Assembly (NCBI GenBank): GCA_029747015.1
Contig: JAKOGI010000128.1
Coordinates: 1,054,501-1,118,500, forward strand
Source of the DNA: Carnegiea gigantea
Lineage: Eukaryota > Streptophyta > Magnoliopsida > Caryophyllales > Cactaceae
Length of the DNA: 64,000 nucleotides
Reading direction: 5' to 3'
A model generated the notes under the pieces. That model was not told where the DNA came from. It saw only the letters and a list, made by a program, of their open reading frames with translations, and did not search any database. Position numbers and translations under genes: made by a program. This document shows positions 1-10,896 of the stretch, piece after piece (the first letter of the stretch is position 1; each line of letters begins with the position of its first letter).

Positions 1-238
1 GTCTTTAGGGAATGGATGATATAAAAAAAGTTTTGAAAAAGTTTTTAAAAAAGTTTCGGGTTTTCGGGTACCCGAATCTTCAAAATGCCCGAATCGTACC
101 CGAACCAATAACCGAAAAAAATATTGGTTCGGGTACCCGAACCAAAATTTTCAAATATTTCGGTTCGGGTACCCGATATTTCAGATCGGGTAGCGGGTTT
201 TCAGTTCGGGTTATTGATTACGGATATTTTTGAACACC
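1..238. repeat. Degenerate GGGTACCC-type low-complexity repeat
   Basis: The stretch is built from overlapping, imperfect copies of a palindromic motif (cgggtacccgaacc and variants such as gttcgggtacccga). Short open frames through it (12-233) translate the repeat and are not genes. Such GGGTACCC repeats are common in plant intergenic DNA. It ends with tgaacacccctag near 231. Confidence 0.75.
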
Positions 239-2178
239 CCTAGCGCTCGAGTTCAATGCAGCCACTTAACTCGATTTTGGTCTATCGCTTACTATAGCGG
301 TTACCGCTTAACCCTTTCCTGGCCTACCATCATCAGAGATGGTTACCGCTAACCTGGCACATGTCCCAGTAGGGCATGTGGCCACTCACATGCATGCACT
401 AGTTTTCCGAAGAAGGCTAATGGCCTTCAGTCAACACGATCAGATTAAATCTCACCCAGCTCAGCCTTTATGGTTACTGTTATCTTTCTCTTTATTAGTG
501 ATCAATTTAACATGAAATGTTCATTTAGTCTCAACCTACTTCCCCCAAGGACATCACTACAACAATTAATCTTGAATTTCCAACACAACATTACCAAGTC
601 TCAATTCTATAACATATCACATCATGCAGATTCTGCTATGCAATCACATTCAATTAATTCATGCTGTTATTCCATTCAATCAGCAAACAGGACAATTCTT
701 ACCATGTTCAATGCACGCACGATTTCAAACAACTCGGGGAAGGGCTAGGGCATGATTGTTACCTGGATACCGTGCAAAGTTATGGGCTCGATCGCTATTT
801 CGAAATTACTGCTCCGCACCTGGGCCAACACATAGCCCACACTCAGTCCAAACTCAAATAAATTACACCCCTAGCCTTTGCCTTACTTACAAATTTTTTT
901 TTTAGAATTTTACTCCTACTTCTAGGGCCCCCAATCTGAAGCCCAACTGGGATCCAAATTCGACCAGAATCTAGGTCCCCTTCCAGAACTCATAACTTCT
1001 GCCCTTAATGCTCAAATTCAAATTTCTAGCACAACACAGAAAGCTTAGTCTATCCTTTACATTTGTCATGTTTAGGGTTTTGCTCGGTTCTAGCCCGAAC
1101 TAGGCCGTTTTGTTATCTCTTTTAGCGATGTCACTGACTGTCTTGGTCTGAGCAGTCCATGGTAATTTGGACGTACCTTGAGCCACGCTAACCCAATTTG
1201 CTCGATTCAAAGATGAGGTTATGCGGCACATCTCGACACATCCACCCTAAAAGTTTCACAATTTTTGGCAAACTGACCCATCCTGAGCGAATCTCCAAAG
1301 TTAACATCAGTGCAGCACTCTTTCCAGACCAGTAGGTTCTGCCCTAATTTTCTAACTCGACTTTCCAACCCATAACTTTAACACCCGACATCCAAAATTC
1401 AATTTCTTGCCCATCACAGAAAGATGAGCTTGTCTACTACAACCTTCATGTTTAGTGATTTTGTCTTTCCCACTGTAGCTAGCTTAAAAATTCTAAAACA
1501 TGCCAACTATCCCTGACTATCCCAGTTTTGACAGTCCCTGGTAAACGGACAATAACTCATTCCATACAAGTTGAAATCTCTTGTTTCAAAAGGCATAGCA
1601 CAGAGGACGCCCTGGCCATCTAACCTCTAATTCTCATGATTTTTATGCCAGTAGGTCAGCAGGAATAAATTTTTAAAGATATGTCAATTTTCTTCCCCTA
1701 ACCAATGGCATGCTCTTACCAATTTCAAACCCAAGATCCGATCTTTTTACCTTAATATCCACATTGCTAATTCTCGCGACCCCCTACACATGAATCCCGA
1801 CTACTTTCACCCTCCCCCCCAAGTCATCCAAGTCAAGAAAGCTTTTGAATTTCATAACCTAATGTGAAACACTATGAAATACTCACCTTGATGTAAATTC
1901 AGGAGAGAAATGATTTGAACGTTGTACTCTTTGTGCTTTAAATCTGAAAAACAAAACATAAAAACAAAATTCAATGTTTTATACTCAAAATCCACATAAA
2001 ACCATGAAATTTTGAAAGACCTATAAAAATTTTGGGGTGCCCATGCATGAGGTACATGGGGGTGCACCCCACTTACCATTAAGAGGGAGAGAGGAGGCAA
2101 AGGGTGGCTTTGTTGGTGGCTGGCGACAACAGTGGTGGTCGACGGTGGCCCGACAAGGGCGGCGCTCAGGGGGGTGGT

Positions 2179-2223
<45 letters not shown>

Positions 2224-2473
2224 CAAGAGTTGAGAGAGAGGGATAGTGGGCTAGAGAGAGGAAGGAGAGGGGGGTTAAGCGTGGGTTTATAGGGGGAAAA
2301 GAGAGGAGAAGTAAAGTTTAAAAAAAAGAGGGGGAAATAACTCGCCTAGGGTTCTCTCTTTTTTTTTAAAAAAATCTTTTTTTTTCTTGTAAGTTTTGAT
2401 AAAAGAAATATTTTGTGAAAAAGGAAGGAAAGAAAAACAAAATAATTCCCATTTTGACTTGGATTGACTCTGG
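239..2473 (-). repeat. Left LTR-like flank of element E0 (no genes)
   Basis: No coding signal is visible. Three parts recur in shortened form at the other end of element E0: 767-822 matches 6968-7023, about 1887-1947 matches 7024-7080, and about 2083-2473 matches 7080-7460. The simplest reading is that this is the 3' LTR of the minus-strand element and the right copy is an internally deleted 5' LTR. The outer boundary is not defined; 239-766 is assigned only by position. Confidence 0.5.
2181..2221. repeat. (GA)n microsatellite
   Basis: Uninterrupted ga dinucleotides. The corresponding place in the right-hand copy of the flank repeat (7187-7209) has a shorter run, so the array changed length after duplication. 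Serine-leucine or arginine-glutamate open frames over it are repeat translations. Confidence 0.95.
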
Positions 2474-3560
2474 TTCAATCACATGAGAAGGGTCAGGGAT
2501 GTGCTTTCGTAACTGTGACACATGGAACACGTTGTGTATTCTTGGTAATTCCCGTGGTAGTTCTAAGCGACACGCCACCTCTCCAACCCTCTGCATAATC
2601 GGGTACTGCCCAATATACCTTAGACTGAGCTTTCCTATAATGCCGAATCTCACGATTTCCTTAGTTGGGAAAACTCCGAGAAATACCTGATCTCCTACCC
2701 GAAACTTAAGGGGCCTACGCCTTTGGTCAGTGTATCTTTTCTGGCAGCTTTGAGCGATTGTCATTTATTATTGGATTACTCTTATCTTATCCGTGGTGGC
2801 TTGGATTAACTCCGGTCCTATAGTCAAAGCTTCATCGATCTCCTGCCAATCGAGCGGAGTTCCGCACTTCCTCCCATACAGTGCCTCATATGGTGCCATC
2901 CCAATACTCACGTGGTAAATGTTGTTGTAGGAGAACTCGATCAACGCCAATTGTTCGTCCAACGCTTTCTTATGGTCCAGGGCACAAGCCCTCAGCGTAT
3001 CTTCCAAGGTCTGAATAGTGCGCTCAGTTTGCCCATCCGTAACTGGGTGGAATGCAGTACTAAAACGCAGCAATGTCCCAAATGCTTCTTGTAGCTTCTG
3101 GCAGAAACCTGACTGGAACTTGGTGTCTTGATCCGACATAATAGAACTAGGTACCTCGTGCAGCAGCACTATCTCCTCGAGGTATGCTCGAGCTAATTGG
3201 TCCAGGGTCCAAGTATTTATTATGGCTATGAAGTGTGCTGTTTTTGTGAGTCTATCTACGATAACCCAGATCGCGTTATTCTTCCGCTGAGTCAATGGTA
3301 AGCCCACCACGAAGTCCATGGATACCGAGTCCCACTTCCACTCGGGGACCTCCAGGGGTTGTAAAAGTCCTGCTGGTCATTGGTGTTTGATTTTTACCCG
3401 TTGACAAGTTAGGCACTTTGCTACATAATCAGCCACTTTCTGTTTCATATTACTCCACCAGAATGTCTGCTTTAAGTTCTTATACAGCTTATTTCTTCTA
3501 GGGTGTACCGAGTGTGGATTATTGTGACCCTCATCTAGAATTTTCTTCTTAAGTGCCTCT
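2474..3560 (-). pseudogene. E0 integrase (zinc-binding end, catalytic core, C-terminal part)
   Basis: Integrase inserts the DNA copy into the host genome. The N-terminal HHCC zinc finger is readable at about 3377-3530, ending CLTCQRVK. The core is open at 2768-3319 with the three acidic positions in MDFVVG, MSDQDTKF and TDGQTER. A stop separates these parts near 3377 (KIKHQ then TGA or TAG class stop), and another break lies near 2766. The C-terminal piece (2366-2764) carries the family phrase HNVFHVSQLRKHIPDPSHV, then leaves the family consensus after VIEPESIQVK, where the flank repeat begins. The usual final 40 or so residues are missing. Confidence 0.85.
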
Positions 3561-4264
3561 ACGGCTGGAACACACACCCGGTTATGAAATCGTATGGTGC
3601 CATCTTCATGAATTACAAACCCGGGTGCTTTTCCTACCAATATTTCCTCCCTGATCCGCTTGAGTTGGGGGCCTATAGCCTGGGCTATCTGAATCTCCTT
3701 GATGAGTGTCAGTTGCGCTTCCAAGGTGTATACCATAGGTTTTACCCTCGGGGTGATCACGTTGAGTTCTAACTTCCGAAATTCTTCACACAGATCATTC
3801 AGAAGTGCTAGCAAGCAGGTCAGTGCTGGGTACGGTTGGCGACTCAACGCATCTGCCACTATATTGGCTTTTCCTGAATGGTGTTGGAAATGAGCATTGT
3901 AATTCTTCAGGAACTCTAACCACCTTGTCTGTCTTAGGTTCCAATCCTTTTGCGAGAAGAGGTATTTCAAACTCTGGTGATCAGTGAAAACCTCATAACG
4001 TACCCTGTACAGGTAATGCCTCCAGATCTTAAGTGCAAACATGATAGCTGCTAACTCCAGATCGTGAGTCGGGTAGTTCCGCTTATGTATCTTCAGTTGT
4101 TGTGAGGCATAAGCTATAACGCAACCCTCTTGCATTAGCACACACCCCAACCCACTCCTAGAGGCATCACTATACACCACAAAATCCTTGTCAGTGGTAG
4201 GTGAGGCTAGTATCGGCGCACTCGTTAGTCTCTTCTTAAGCTCTTGGAACGCTTCCTCACACCA
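3561..4264 (-). pseudogene. E0 RNase H domain and linker to integrase
   Basis: RNase H removes the RNA strand during reverse transcription. The frame at 3377-4180 starts in the domain at YSDASRSGLG and contains the acidic residues expected of the catalytic set: D in YSDAS, E in DLELAAIMFA, D in FTDHQSLKY and D in VADALSR. A linker of about 90 residues follows before the integrase zinc finger. The link to the reverse transcriptase upstream is interrupted between 4180 and 4265. By itself this domain looks the best preserved of E0. Confidence 0.85.
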
Positions 4265-5312
4265 TTACGTCCATTCATACCTAGTGACATTCCTGGTCAA
4301 GTTGGTGAGCAGGGTGGCAATCTTCGTGAAATTTTGTACAAATCTACGATAGAACCCCACCAAACCCAAGAAACTCCTCACTTCTATCGGGTTCTTAGGT
4401 CTGGGCCAGTTTGTCACAGCCTCTATCTTTTGGGGATCCACCGACACTTCATCATTGGACACTACGTGTCCTAAAAATGCCACCTTTCTTCACCAAAACT
4501 TACACTTCGATAATTTGGCATACAACTCATTTCCCCTCAATACTTCCAGGGCTATCCGCAGGTGGTGGGTATGCTCCTCTGGGGTCATCAAGTAAATTAG
4601 GATGTCGCCTATGAATACCACCATGAATTAATCCAAGTCGGGTTTAAAGACCGTATTCATGAGATCCGTGAATGCTGCCGGGGCATTGGTGAGGTCGAAG
4701 GGCATCACTACAAATTCATAGTGTCTGCACCGGGTACGGAAGGCAGTCTTGGGTATATCCTCATCCTTAATTCGGAGTTGATGGTACCCCGAACGAAGGT
4801 CTATTTTGGAAAAAATCCCCACGCCTCTTAACTAATCAAAAAGGTCATCTATCCTAGGCAGAGGGTATGGTTCTTGACTATTATCTTGTTCAGCTCATGG
4901 TAGTCTATATACAACGTTATGCTTCCATCCTTCTTCTTCACAAACAACACCGAGGCTCCCCACAGGGATGTACTAGGCCAGATATACCCCTTCTCTAAGA
5001 GTTCCTTCAGCTGTGTCTTAATTCTTTAAGTTCTGTCGGTGCCATCCGATAAGGTGCCCTTGAGATAGGTGTGGCTCCAGGGATCAGGTCGATACAGAAC
5101 TCTACTTCTCTAAGAGGTGGCATACTAGGGATCTCATTTGGAAACGCATCTAGGAACTCCCTCACTACTGGGATGTCCTCATGGGAGGATCTTGCACCCT
5201 CGGTTTTCACTACATTGCACAGGAATCCCTCGCATCCTCTACCTAACAGCCTGCGGGCTTTCATCACAGAAATCAATTTCACTCCCGTTCTCGGTCTCTG
5301 GCCCTTATGCAC
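4265..5312 (-). pseudogene. E0 reverse transcriptase
   Basis: The N-terminal region at 5007-5312 has the family phrases AFPNEIPSMPPLREVEF and [13 protein letters not shown]. Fingers and palm follow at 4628-4822 ([33 protein letters not shown]), and the thumb side at 4265-4483 ([20 protein letters not shown]). These pieces lie in different frames, with stops between them. The catalytic tetrad around 4600-4620 reads FIGD instead of the usual FIDD or YVDD, so the first catalytic aspartate is lost. The domain is inactive. Confidence 0.85.
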
Positions 5313-5348
5313 TATCTTCTCCCCATTGGGTCCTTTCAGGGTGATTGT

Positions 5349-5842
5349 TTATCTTGGATAGTCTATTTGAGTCTGATGCTTAGCTAACCAGTCCATTCCC
5401 AAGATAACCATAAAGTCAGTTAACTCAAACCCATATAAGTCTGCCAAGAACTCATACTCATATATTCTAAGAGGGCAATCCTCGTATAGCTTCTTACACG
5501 TCACGGTCTTTCTATCAGAGAGAATCACGGACAGCAATGAAGATTTACGGGTGAGAACTACTCCTAATGACTCAACCAGTTTAACGGAAATAAAGGAGTG
5601 CGTGGCATCCAAATTAAACAAAACATCTACTGGTTGAGTTAGAATAGAGGAAGTACCTGTCACAACATTGGAAGCATCCTCTGCTTCCTCCTTGCGCATC
5701 ACATAAACTCTGCCCCCATTGTTTGGGGCGGTTGGTTGGAAGGTCGGGCCTGAACTTGCTGAGGTGCCCGGTTCTGCTGGTTGGGGTTGGCCGCCTACCC
5801 ACCCTTGTTTTGATATGGTTGCTGGGGTCGTTATCCTCGTCC
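5349..5842 (-). pseudogene. E0 aspartic protease
   Basis: Retroviral-type aspartic protease region, open within 5349-5954. The active-site neighbourhood is recognisable from ATHSFISVKLVESLGV and the flap-like stretch further on (FMVILGMDWLAKH). The catalytic motif, normally DSGA, reads NLDA here. Each of the three changed codons differs from the expected codon by a G-to-A or C-to-T change, the pattern of decay of methylated cytosine. The protein would be inactive. Confidence 0.85.
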
Positions 5843-6962
5843 TTATCCCTGGCCTTGTTCTTGTCCTTGACCTATAGAAGGTGGAGGGAGTGGGTAGTCT
5901 CGAACCTGGTGTTGAGGGCTTCTGTAGCGATAACACCTCTTGATCGATTGACATTCCCTAGCATAGTGCCCCAACTTTCCACAGGCGTTGTAGGTTACCT
6001 TAGGCCGTACGTTAGGGTGCTGGCCTCCATGAGTATATTGTTTGAGTACTAATTCTCGGCAGGTCAACAGTATTGCTCCTACAGTTGAAGTTGCCTTGCT
6101 TATCCCCCTTCCTCTTAGTTCCCCGTTGTCTATTGAAATAGTTACTCTGCTCCTTCATTGCCCTTTCTACGTTGACTGCCGTGTCATTTAGGTCAACGTT
6201 GGAGGTATACTAACATTACCGGCATCCTCTCCTTAATGGTGGGGTTCAGGTCGCCCTCGAACCGAATCATCTTCAGCCTTTCGTCAGCTATAAGGTTGGG
6301 GCAAATTGCGAGAGCTTCATAAATTTCGAGGCGTACTCCAGTACGCTCATGCTCCCCTGCTGCAGTTGCATAAACTCAGTCTCCTTGACCTTTTGGAGGG
6401 AGATGAGGTAGAAATGATCCTTAATCATTTCCTTGAACTTGTTCCAACCAAACCCAGGCTCGTATTGCCTTTCCCTCACCGTGGCCCACCATAAGTCGGC
6501 TTTGTCCTTCAAATAGAACACAACAAAACCCACTTTCCACTCCTCGGGGCATTAGAGTGCGTCGAACAATTCCTCAATGCCCCTAATCTAATCTTCTAAA
6601 GTCTTAGGATCGGGGGTGCCATCATAGATGGGTGGGTGATGGCTTGCGAATCTTTTAAACATGCAGGAGTTATCCTCCTCGACCCTTTTTTCCTGAGCCT
6701 CCATTAGCCTTTATAGTTGCTCATTCTGGAGTCGCAACTGCTCCCTTTGCTTCTGCAGCATCTCCAGCAGTAACAGGTTGGTGAGTTTAGTTCTTATGGG
6801 CGGGTTAGTCTTGCCCACCTGGCTGCGAGATCCGTTTCCATTCCTAGGACGTAGGGCCTCCAGCCGTTCCCTGAAGCACGTCATGGGAACTTCCAGATTT
6901 GTAGGGACCCTCGTAATAGGGTAAGGTTTAGTTTGAGATTCATTGTTGCTGTTTCCCGCCAT
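5843..6962 (-). pseudogene. E0 gag with degraded zinc knuckles
   Basis: The frame begins with ATG at 6962 (MAGNSNNESQ), just inside the right flank repeat. A typical capsid segment follows at 6288-6533 (FYLKDKADLWWATV, WNKFKEMIKDHFYLISLQ), then a nucleocapsid region at 5843-6067. The first zinc knuckle reads YNACGKLGHYAREC, with Tyr in place of the first Cys. A second remnant (CYRYRSPQHQVRDYP) has Tyr at two Cys positions. Stops and frameshifts separate the pieces, for example between 6288 and 6067. Confidence 0.8.
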
Positions 6963-6967
6963 TCCAG

Positions 6968-7460
6968 AATACCATACAAAGTTACGGGCTTGATTACTAT
7001 TTTGAATTTACTGCTCCGCACCTTGATGTAAATTCGGGAGAGAAACGATTTGAACGTCGTACTCTTTGTGCTTTAAATCACCAAGAGGGAGAGAGGAGGC
7101 CAAGGGCGGCTTTGTTGGTGGCCGGCGGTAGCAGTGGTGGCCTACGATGGTCCGGCAGGGGCGGTGCTCAAGGGGGGTGGCGGCATAGAGAGAGAGAGAG
7201 AGAGAGAGAAGGCTAGGGTTGAGAGAGAGGGATAGTGGGCTAGAGAGAGGAAGGAGAGGGGGGTTATGCATGGGTTTATTGGGGGAAAAGAGAGGAGAAG
7301 TAAAGTTTAAAAAAAGGGGGGGGGGAATAACCGGCCTAGGGTTCTCTCTTTTTTTAAAAAAAATCCTTTTTTTTTTCTTATGAGTTTTGATAAAAGAAAT
7401 ATTTTGTGAAAAAGGAAGGAAAGAAAAACAAAATAATTCCCATTTTGACTTGGATTGACT
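6968..7460 (-). repeat. Right, shortened LTR-like copy of E0 (5' side)
   Basis: Collinear with three separated parts of 767-2473 but lacking the DNA between them, so it is an internally deleted copy. It includes a shorter (GA)n run at 7187-7209. It abuts the gag start within six bases, which leaves no room for a normal primer site or leader; these were probably lost in the deletion. The outermost bases (gacttggattgactc) match DNA that is still pol-like at the other end, so the true LTR edge is uncertain. Confidence 0.6.
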
Positions 7461-8734
7461 CAGAAGGAAAAATAAGTCGGTCCATATCAAATATGAATTT
7501 TTGGGGTTTCATATATTAGATATATTATGATAATAGTTATGATATTATTTCTTATAAATACACAATATTAAGAATTGACAAAAGTGTTTTGATTCTTATT
7601 GTTGTTGTTACTACTACTACTACTACTACTACTATTACTATACCCATGTAATCTTACCACAAATGATTTATTATATAAATAATAAATAATTATTGAATAA
7701 CATAAAACTATTGTACCTAGTTAACTTTTGAAAGAGTTAGTGAAAAATCCGCAATTACTCTAAGATGTTATAAATTGCTTTCTTTTCCCATCACAAATAA
7801 TTATGAGAGTGGGTTTTTCACTTAACTTTTAAAAAAACTATAAGGTCAAATAATTTATTTGCAAATTATGTGACTTACAAATATAATTTAATATACTTTT
7901 TGCATGTAGTTACTCCAATGAGAAAAGCTCAAAATTCTTCTATGCATCACATGGGTATAGGAAAACAAAACAAAACCCTCTAGACCCTCATCATTTGACA
8001 CATTATACTCTAGCATTATTTATCTTTTTTTAAAAAAAATTATCCTTATTATTAGAAGATAATTCATTATATTTTAGTAATGCGTCACACAAAAAATTAT
8101 GCATTATATTTTTTCTCAAAAAAATATGCATTATAATAGAAAGATTTTAGCATAACGCATAACAAAAATATTATTGGAGGAAATAAGAATAGAATATATG
8201 ACATTATATATATTGTCAAGTATGTATTCATAGTGTGTGCATGTGTACATATGCAATAGATTAACTATAGTCTATTTTAATACATAAACATTTCAATTTA
8301 GTGATTTCTTATAATTTGTATCGCCTAATGACTATATCTTAAGTTTGCGGATTATTATCTTAAAAAAATGAAACTTTTTTTACACATTATATGAAGTATG
8401 AAATATTTTATTATTTTGAATATATGTTTACTATAGATGCACAAAGGAAAACATATTAGTTTGAACATTATTAAAAGACGAGACACAGAAACACTGCATT
8501 GTCATATATGGATAAGAACCAACTATACATCCTGCGGACAAAGTGTACATCCACTTGACTTTCAATGCATATAAATACTTATTGTTTTTAAAATTAAATC
8601 AAAGAAAACATAAATATTTGTTTTTGGTGAATGCCACACCTTACATGTTCATATTTGTTGTTTTGAAGTGACCATATATCATATAAAAAAGAAAAAAGCA
8701 AAAAATAGTTATGTGAGGAACTTGACTATTGAAC
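7461..8734. other. AT-rich intergenic DNA, no gene seen
   Basis: No open frame of note and no recognised repeat apart from a short (ACT)n run at about 7609-7637. It lies on the 3' side of the chalcone synthase pseudogene, so the first few hundred bases left of 8735 would have been its 3' untranslated and flanking region. Confidence 0.7.
7600..7640. repeat. (ACT)n / (TTG)n trinucleotide microsatellite
   Basis: A short gttgttgtt run passes directly into act triplets (actactactact) and then into imperfect copies. Confidence 0.9.
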
Positions 8735-9520
8735 TTAGTTGGTTATGGGAACACTTCGTAGCATGACGGTCTCAACTATCAGGCCTGGTCCAAACCCGAA
8801 CAATACTCCCCAATCCAACCCTTCTCCTGTGGTGGCTTTACCTTCCTTCAGTGACTTCTTCCTCATCTCATCCAGAGTAAACATCACACAAGCACTGGAC
8901 ATGATTCCGAACTCGCTCAGCACATGCCGAGTTGTGCTAAGTTTGTCTTGTTTTAGGCCGAGTTTGGCTTCCACCTGGTCTAGAATAGCAGGCCCACCTG
9001 GATGAGCCGCCCAAAAGATGGATTTCCAGTCGTTGATGCCAATTTGGCTGAAGGCTCAGTCAAAGCCTTTTCAATGTTCTTGGAGATCAACCCGGGAACA
9101 TCCTTGAGTAAATGGAAAGCCAAACTGACTTGGCGCAAATGGCCATCAATGGCCCCTCCAGAGTCGAACAGGATGGATTGAGCGGCCCATACTAGCTAAA
9201 TATGGGCCGCTTAATGGACTCATTGGGATCAGCACCAACAATTACGGCCCTAGCCCCATCTTCGAAAAGGGCCTGACCCACCATAGGGTCCAAATGGGTC
9301 TCAGTAGGCCCACGAAAGCAGTCTGTGATCTCAGAGCACACAACCAGGACGTGGGCTCCACGGTTATTCTCTGTAATGTACTTGGCTAGACGGAGGACTG
9401 TGCCCCGGGCGTAGCAGCCCTGTTGGTAGAGTATGAATCGCTTCACAGATAGCCTAAGTCCGAGGAGTTTGGTGAGTTGGTAGTCGGCCCCAGGCATGTC
9501 TACTCCAGAGGTAGTGCAGA
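8735..9520 (-). pseudogene. CHS: CHS exon 2, 3' part
   Basis: Resumes directly after the element at [19 protein letters not shown]. It contains the active-site Cys in YQQGCYARG, one residue fewer than usual before FRGP, and a frameshift near 9193 where the family has FxxVWAAQ. It then has [18 protein letters not shown], a second frameshift near 9054, [19 protein letters not shown] with the catalytic His, [11 protein letters not shown] where the catalytic Asn is expected but Ile is found, and the closing loop GVLFGFGPG. The stop is TAA at 8735. Cys, Phe and His of the active site are otherwise kept. Confidence 0.92.
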
Positions 9521-10775
9521 CCTTCAGCCAAGACATGGAAGAGGGTCCTAAGCTATGGCTCAAATTCTAGAGAAGAGCCAAATAGTTATAATCGGGTTAA
9601 ACAACCAAAATTACCCAATTTTGTTCATCTAATTTCTTAAGCTACATTGTGGCTTAAGTTTGATATTTTTGCATTTTTCAGATCCTTAAGATGTTAGCTT
9701 TTAGGTCCAAGTAGTCAAAGTTAATCATGCATATTTGAAGTCAAGGAATCAAGGCATTTTGTTCAACCTACCAGTTTTGGTGCAAAATTGGATGGTAAAA
9801 TATTTTAGTAGAAATCTCTAACTTAAACATGATTTAACCTTGATTTTTTTTACAGGGGAGCCTATGCACACCCTAAGGATTCCCCCCCATGGCCTGAAAT
9901 TAAAATCATGCTCACTTTTGGTTGGTGGAAACAAGGAGACAAAATCGGGCTAAAAACTATTTTTGAGAGCCTGGTAAGCTGCTGCGTGTTTTTCCTTCTC
10001 AAGTGGGTTGCTCAGCTTCTTCTCTGGTTGCTTGCTTCAATCATGAGTTTAGCAGCCAGGAACATCATCATTTGCTACTTTGAAGCCTTGGGAAGAGCTT
10101 AACCAATGAGAACAAAAAGGAAGAATTCTCACCTTGCATTCTAATTGGCCAGCCGAAAAGGAAGCAAGCTTTACAGCTACTTTTCTCCACTTCCTTGCTA
10201 GTAAACTGATGTATTAGCTTAATTAAGGTGTATTAGAGTTAAGTACATCATTTGTTTTGCTTTCCTTAATATTCTGGTTGTATTAGTTTAGTTAAGCAAG
10301 CATGTAATCTAGTTTAGCCTTAAGCGTATAGGTTAGCTTGTTTAAACCGTTTCCTTCCTAGGGAGGAAACCTCATTCTAGCTTGTTTGCTGCTTGGTTGC
10401 TTGCTTGGTCATATATTAATGCTTTACCAAGGCATATTTTGTAATCAGACTTTGACATTGAATGAAAACCAGAATTGAGAGGACCTTACTTCATTCCCCT
10501 AAATACCTCACTTGCTTATCCTTAATTTGGTCAATTAAGGTGGTGATCAAGTAAGCCCTAAACCTTAATTAAGTGGTGTTTTTGTATCTTAATCAAAGTT
10601 TAGTGACCCTAAACTCAAGTTTAGTGGTGATTCTATACCTAAACAAGAATTTAGTCTATCCTTTGTTCAAACATTCATACACGGATTCACTTAGACTTTA
10701 GCTTGAATTTGGATTGCTTTGCTTTTAGCTTGAATTCAGGTTTGAGTGTTTGTGTTTTCCTTCCAAGATACATCA
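9521..10775 (+). repeat. E1 5' LTR
   Basis: Collinear with the 3' LTR at 15240-16518 and nearly identical over long stretches, for example 10041-10210 against 15780-15950. Relative to the 3' LTR it lacks about 38 bases near its start (a deletion between two ccaag/ctaag motifs) and the first dozen or so bases. It ends in catca just before the primer site. The LTR has a repeated gcttgtttgctgcttggttg segment that is A/T-poor but non-coding. Confidence 0.9.
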
Positions 10776-10779
10776 TATT

Positions 10780-10791
10780 TGGTATCGGAGC
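10780..10791 (+). other. E1 primer binding site (initiator Met-tRNA type)
   Basis: tggtatcggagc, one base different from the common plant retroelement site tggtatcagagc, lies four bases after the LTR end. Confidence 0.85.
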
Positions 10792-10896
10792 TTTGGTTTC
10801 TCCTTGGCCTGGTACATCCCTCCACTTTTTGGAATCATTCCCACTCAAATTCCAAACACATTCCTTATGTGAGTTTAAACACAATCCGAGAGCAAG

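Larger units (their letters stand above)
767..7460 (-). mobile_element. Element E0: decayed Ty3/gypsy retrotransposon, Del/Tekay-like
   Basis: Reading leftwards from 6962, the domains come in the order gag, zinc knuckle, protease, reverse transcriptase, RNase H, integrase, which is the Ty3/gypsy order. Integrase wording such as MDFVVGLPLT and VDRLTKTAHF is of the Del/Tekay chromovirus style. The whole frame is broken by stops and frameshifts, the protease active site is lost, and RT has FIGD in place of FIDD. The two flanks share a partly deleted repeat interpreted as LTRs. It cannot be autonomous. The lineage name is inferred from motifs only. Confidence 0.8.

Noticed and set aside
1852..2292. 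Ser/Leu-rich and Arg/Glu-rich open frames
   Set aside because: They are translations of the (GA)n microsatellite and its flanks.
9512..9520. Exact E1 target duplication at the left CHS border
   Set aside because: The right border starts aggtg but the left border reads gtagtgcaga followed by LTR sequence that lacks its first bases, so one target copy and the LTR tip appear deleted; no duplication can be claimed.
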